Below, one piece after another: positions 61,797-64,000 of a stretch of 64,000 nucleotides of DNA (position 1 is its first letter; the number at the start of each line of letters is the position of its first letter). The notes beneath the pieces are model-generated. The model worked only from the letters and a program-made list of their open reading frames with translations, made no database searches and was not told where the DNA came from. The DNA comes from an uncultured Fodinibius sp. (GTDB taxonomy: Bacteria > Bacteroidota > Rhodothermia > Balneolales > Balneolaceae). The translations under genes were made by a program, and so were the position numbers. The stretch lies in NCBI GenBank assembly GCA_913056455.1, contig CAJXMJ010000002.1, forward strand, positions 911,665-975,664. Direction: 5' to 3'.

Positions 61797-62828
61797 TTAA
61801 AATCCTACCTGAAGGATGGCAAAGAAGTTTGATTGATCAAAACCATCATTGGTTGGGAATGAATAGGTGAATTTCAGCTTGGTGAATTTGTTAGGACTGT
61901 GGTTGAACCCAACGAGAATCTGTTCGGTATCCTGCGCTAAATTGTCCCCTTCAAAAGCATCCCATCGGGCCAAGAGGCGACTGTTCTCCGTAACAAAATA
62001 TCCGGCTGTAACATAATAACCGTATGGGTTACTGTCGGCTCCCAACTCTGGGTTTCTCCATGCGTTAATAAACTCACCGTCGAGTAATAGCTTCCCTTGC
62101 GTGGTACTGGCATAGGTGGTCAAGAGGGTTTGATGTCCCACATATCCGGTTGAGAGATTTCCACTTCCCGGTGTATCTTTAGTTTCATTAGCCAAACTTA
62201 CACCCAGTTTTGTTTGGCTGGCTCCATCACCAAAATAGCTTTCAACACGGCCTATGTACAGAAATTTGTTGTCATCGTTACTGTTGCCGTTATAACCATT
62301 GCCATTAAAAACACCGCCGGTAAAACGGAATGTTTTTCCAGAAGTATAGGTATCTATCTGCAGCCCTAACTGTCGTTTGAGACCCAGCCGATTGACAACG
62401 GTAGAACGTCCTGCAAACAAGACCGATCCTGCTCCTGTCAAGTATTCATGAGAAAAGGGAGACTTAAAAAGTCCTGCTTTTACTATAACTTTTGAAGATG
62501 GTCGATAATAAGCATTAGCATCTAACACCGATGGACTTTTAAGCATAGTGGCCTGCAGTTTATAGCCGAACTTACCATTGAATGTCCCGCCCATCTTAAA
62601 TCTTCCTTTTGATGCGTGGAAACCATTGCCGGCATTTCTTTCCAGTTGAAAGTCGGCTTGTCCCTGAAGCAAAATTCCAAAAGAAAAGTAGTCGTTTTTT
62701 AAATGCTCTTGAAGGTTTTCGACTTGCTGTTCAAAATTTACTGATTCCTGTGCAAAAGTGTTCGTACTCATAGACAGAAAAATAACTGCGGTGAGTATAG
62801 AAGTAATTAGATTGATACTATATTTCAT
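61797..62828 (-). CDS. Outer-membrane porin (OprO/P-like), paralogue 2
   Basis: A 343-residue outer-membrane beta barrel, paralogous to 20242-21291: AGLFKSPFSHEYLTGA, FNGNGYNGNSNDDNKFLY and GKFGYKLQATM match it closely, and the signal peptide ends TFAQ. I start at the ATG at 62828, which has GGGATT eight bases upstream, rather than a TTG four codons earlier. A 16-bp palindrome lies about 95-110 bp upstream (62922-62937). The hybrid kinase gene ends just upstream on the same strand; the substrate is unknown. Confidence 0.82.
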   Translation of the reverse strand: MKYSINLITSILTAVIFLSMSTNTFAQESVNFEQQVENLQEHLKNDYFSFGILLQGQADFQLERNAGNGFHASKGRFKMGGTFNGKFGYKLQATMLKSPSVLDANAYYRPSSKVIVKAGLFKSPFSHEYLTGAGSVLFAGRSTVVNRLGLKRQLGLQIDTYTSGKTFRFTGGVFNGNGYNGNSNDDNKFLYIGRVESYFGDGASQTKLGVSLANETKDTPGSGNLSTGYVGHQTLLTTYASTTQGKLLLDGEFINAWRNPELGADSNPYGYYVTAGYFVTENSRLLARWDAFEGDNLAQDTEQILVGFNHSPNKFTKLKFTYSFPTNDGFDQSNFFAILQVGF

Positions 62829-62921
62829 ACTGAATCCCAATTAGGTTTATAGATTATACCGTTAGGATCAGTTATCGTAGAACTGGAAATTTTCTTAAGT
62901 AAAAATGAGGGGGCTACAGGT

Positions 62922-62937
62922 GATTTGATATCAAATC
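62922..62937. promoter_or_regulatory. Perfect 16-bp palindrome upstream of porin 2
   Basis: GATTTGATATCAAATC is a perfect palindrome located between the hybrid kinase stop and the porin start. Its TTTGATATCAAA core fits a dimeric regulator site. One such 16-mer is expected by chance in about 65 kb, so position is the main reason to list it. Confidence 0.35.
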
Positions 62938-62987
62938 TATAGGGAAGGCTGGGGCAATAAATATATTAACCGCTGAAAAGATAGTTG

Positions 62988-64000
62988 TCAGTGGGAGTTT
63001 TGTTTAAAACAGGAGGAAATAGTGCTTACCAATATATCATAACTGCCATAATTTTTCCTGACGATACCATTTGCGTGAGAAAGAAGCGTACTGCGTTCTG
63101 CATCGCTTAGTTTCTTTCCGGTATATACTATTTTGGGAATTGAAGAAAATCGCTCATTATTATTTACTTGCTTTAAAAAATCTAAGCTATCTGTGTCACG
63201 GATAATATAATCGCTAACAATACAATCAATATGGTGATCTTCAAGAGCCTGGTGCGCTTTTTCTATGGTATTTACCGCTATACAGTTGGCAAAAGTGTAG
63301 GTTAGATATTCTTTGACAGCTAAATTATGAACTTCACTGTCATCAATTACAAGGATTGTTTTATTTCTATGATTCAGTTGTTTGTTATTGTTAAAACCGA
63401 ATTGGCCAGTGCCCGTTTCTGCTGTTGATATACTCTCTGATAGTTTATCGTATGCTGGCAGATAAAGGGTAAACACAGATCCTTTTCCAACCTCACTTTT
63501 AACTTGGAGCGCACCCCCTATTTTTTTAGTTAATTTCTGAGAAATATCTAATCCAAGTCCTGTACCTTCTTTTGAGTTTTTTGTGCGTTTATAGCGACCA
63601 AAAATGGTATCTAATTGGTCTTTGGGGATTCCAATTCCGGTGTCCTCAACTCTAAATGCTACAGCATTGTCACTATCAATTTGCATGGTGGCAAGTTCTT
63701 GATTTGTAGCCGAGGAAATCTCAAGAGTTACATTACCTTCATTCGTGAATTTGAAGGCGTTTGAAAGTAAATTCTTTAAAATACGTTTAACATATGTTTG
63801 ATTGGTCGAGATATAAGATTGCTGCAGAGAAGAGGTTTCGTAATTAAAATCAATCCCATTCCGTTGTGCAATAGGTTTAAATACTAAGTAGAGTTTTTGT
63901 GCAAACGAGTCCAGGTCTAACGAGTCAGATAAGATATCTTTTGATGTTTCATCGTTATTACTCGGATCAAAGAATTCATTTATATAGTTAAGAAGATGTT
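62988..64000 (-). CDS. Hybrid histidine kinase with receiver (partial, 5' end outside window)
   Basis: A partial gene, open in frame to the last base of the window. The visible C-terminal 337 residues hold the end of the HisKA region (LLNYINEFFDPSN), a HATPase domain (KNLLSNAFKFTNEG, VEDTGIGIPKDQ, GTGLGLDISQKL) and a receiver (ILVIDDSEVHN, then CIVSDYIIRDTDS with phospho-Asp). An internal Met at 63686 is not the start, since the N-box lies upstream of it. The receiver has no output domain after it. The histidine and any sensor part lie beyond position 64000. Confidence 0.9.
   Translation of the reverse strand, partial: HLLNYINEFFDPSNNDETSKDILSDSLDLDSFAQKLYLVFKPIAQRNGIDFNYETSSLQQSYISTNQTYVKRILKNLLSNAFKFTNEGNVTLEISSATNQELATMQIDSDNAVAFRVEDTGIGIPKDQLDTIFGRYKRTKNSKEGTGLGLDISQKLTKKIGGALQVKSEVGKGSVFTLYLPAYDKLSESISTAETGTGQFGFNNNKQLNHRNKTILVIDDSEVHNLAVKEYLTYTFANCIAVNTIEKAHQALEDHHIDCIVSDYIIRDTDSLDFLKQVNNNERFSSIPKIVYTGKKLSDAERSTLLSHANGIVRKNYGSYDILVSTISSCFKQNSH

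Noticed and set aside
1-64000. tRNA, rRNA, CRISPR arrays, insertion sequences, prophage genes
   Set aside because: Looked for on both strands in the gaps and found none; gaps are short and AT-rich, though a small non-coding RNA cannot be excluded by eye.

Overview
The window is a chromosomal stretch of a Gram-negative bacterium of the Bacteroidota/Rhodothermota/Balneolota group. Evidence: an Oar-like TonB-dependent receptor with an N-terminal carboxypeptidase-regulatory domain, an S46-family peptidase homologue, the order DUF3822-rsmD-coaD, the pair folP-cdaA, a B12-dependent methylmalonyl-CoA mutase in two subunits, and start codons mostly preceded by A/T-rich rather than Shine-Dalgarno sequence. 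The acidic proteins and many ion/anion transporters suggest a marine or halophilic member such as Balneolaceae; that is inference. No rRNA, tRNA, CRISPR array, prophage, transposase or known defence locus was found. The window is densely coding and mostly ordinary chromosome.

Layout. 0-13 kb: a FtsB-like protein, a PLD/SNase-like/HhH fusion, a BASS transporter overlapping a PlsC-like acyltransferase, then a long minus-strand block (pseudopilin-like protein, DUF3822, rsmD, coaD, aminotransferase, FmdB-like, GbsR/MarR, yraN), then MgtC, MATE and SixA. 13-19 kb: SulP and SLC13 anion transporters and a lipoprotein S46 homologue that appears to have lost its catalytic triad. 19-27 kb: RluA, porin, a possible 36-residue Cys-rich peptide, Dps, a coiled-coil protein, MscS, DUF349 and an MBL hydrolase. 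27-36 kb: the Oar-like receptor, a nucleotide pyrophosphatase-like lipoprotein, 7Fe/8Fe ferredoxin, folP, cdaA (c-di-AMP synthesis) and a DUF4097-like secreted protein. 36-43 kb: meaB-mutB-mutA with a small inverted-end repeat between the mutase genes, and a divergent acyl-CoA dehydrogenase. 43-52 kb: PAS protein, SufE, membrane hybrid kinase, dodecin, cold-shock protein, Cho-like nuclease, M20 peptidase, flavin reductase, and an overlapping STAS / HATPase-GNAT pair. 52-64 kb: Rrf2 regulator, lipoate ligase, CoA transferase, a Crp-headed redox/stress cluster (DUF2892, thioredoxin, OsmC, Dps, DUF302), a KAS III-like enzyme divergent from an acetyl-CoA hydrolase/transferase, a winged-helix protein, a second porin and a hybrid kinase cut by the window end.

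Themes. Propionyl/methylmalonyl-CoA and acyl-CoA metabolism, thiol/iron stress (two Dps, OsmC, thioredoxin, SufE, FdxA, Rrf2) and signalling (two hybrid kinases, a PAS protein, c-di-AMP, partner-switch modules) recur. The best candidates for something not well described are the STAS/HATPase-GNAT-GNAT pair (49964-51707), the triad-less S46 lipoprotein (16790-18937), the PLD/SNase/HhH fusion (418-2367) and the small Cys-rich ORF before dps (21426-21536). None of them has flanking genes that prove a new system.
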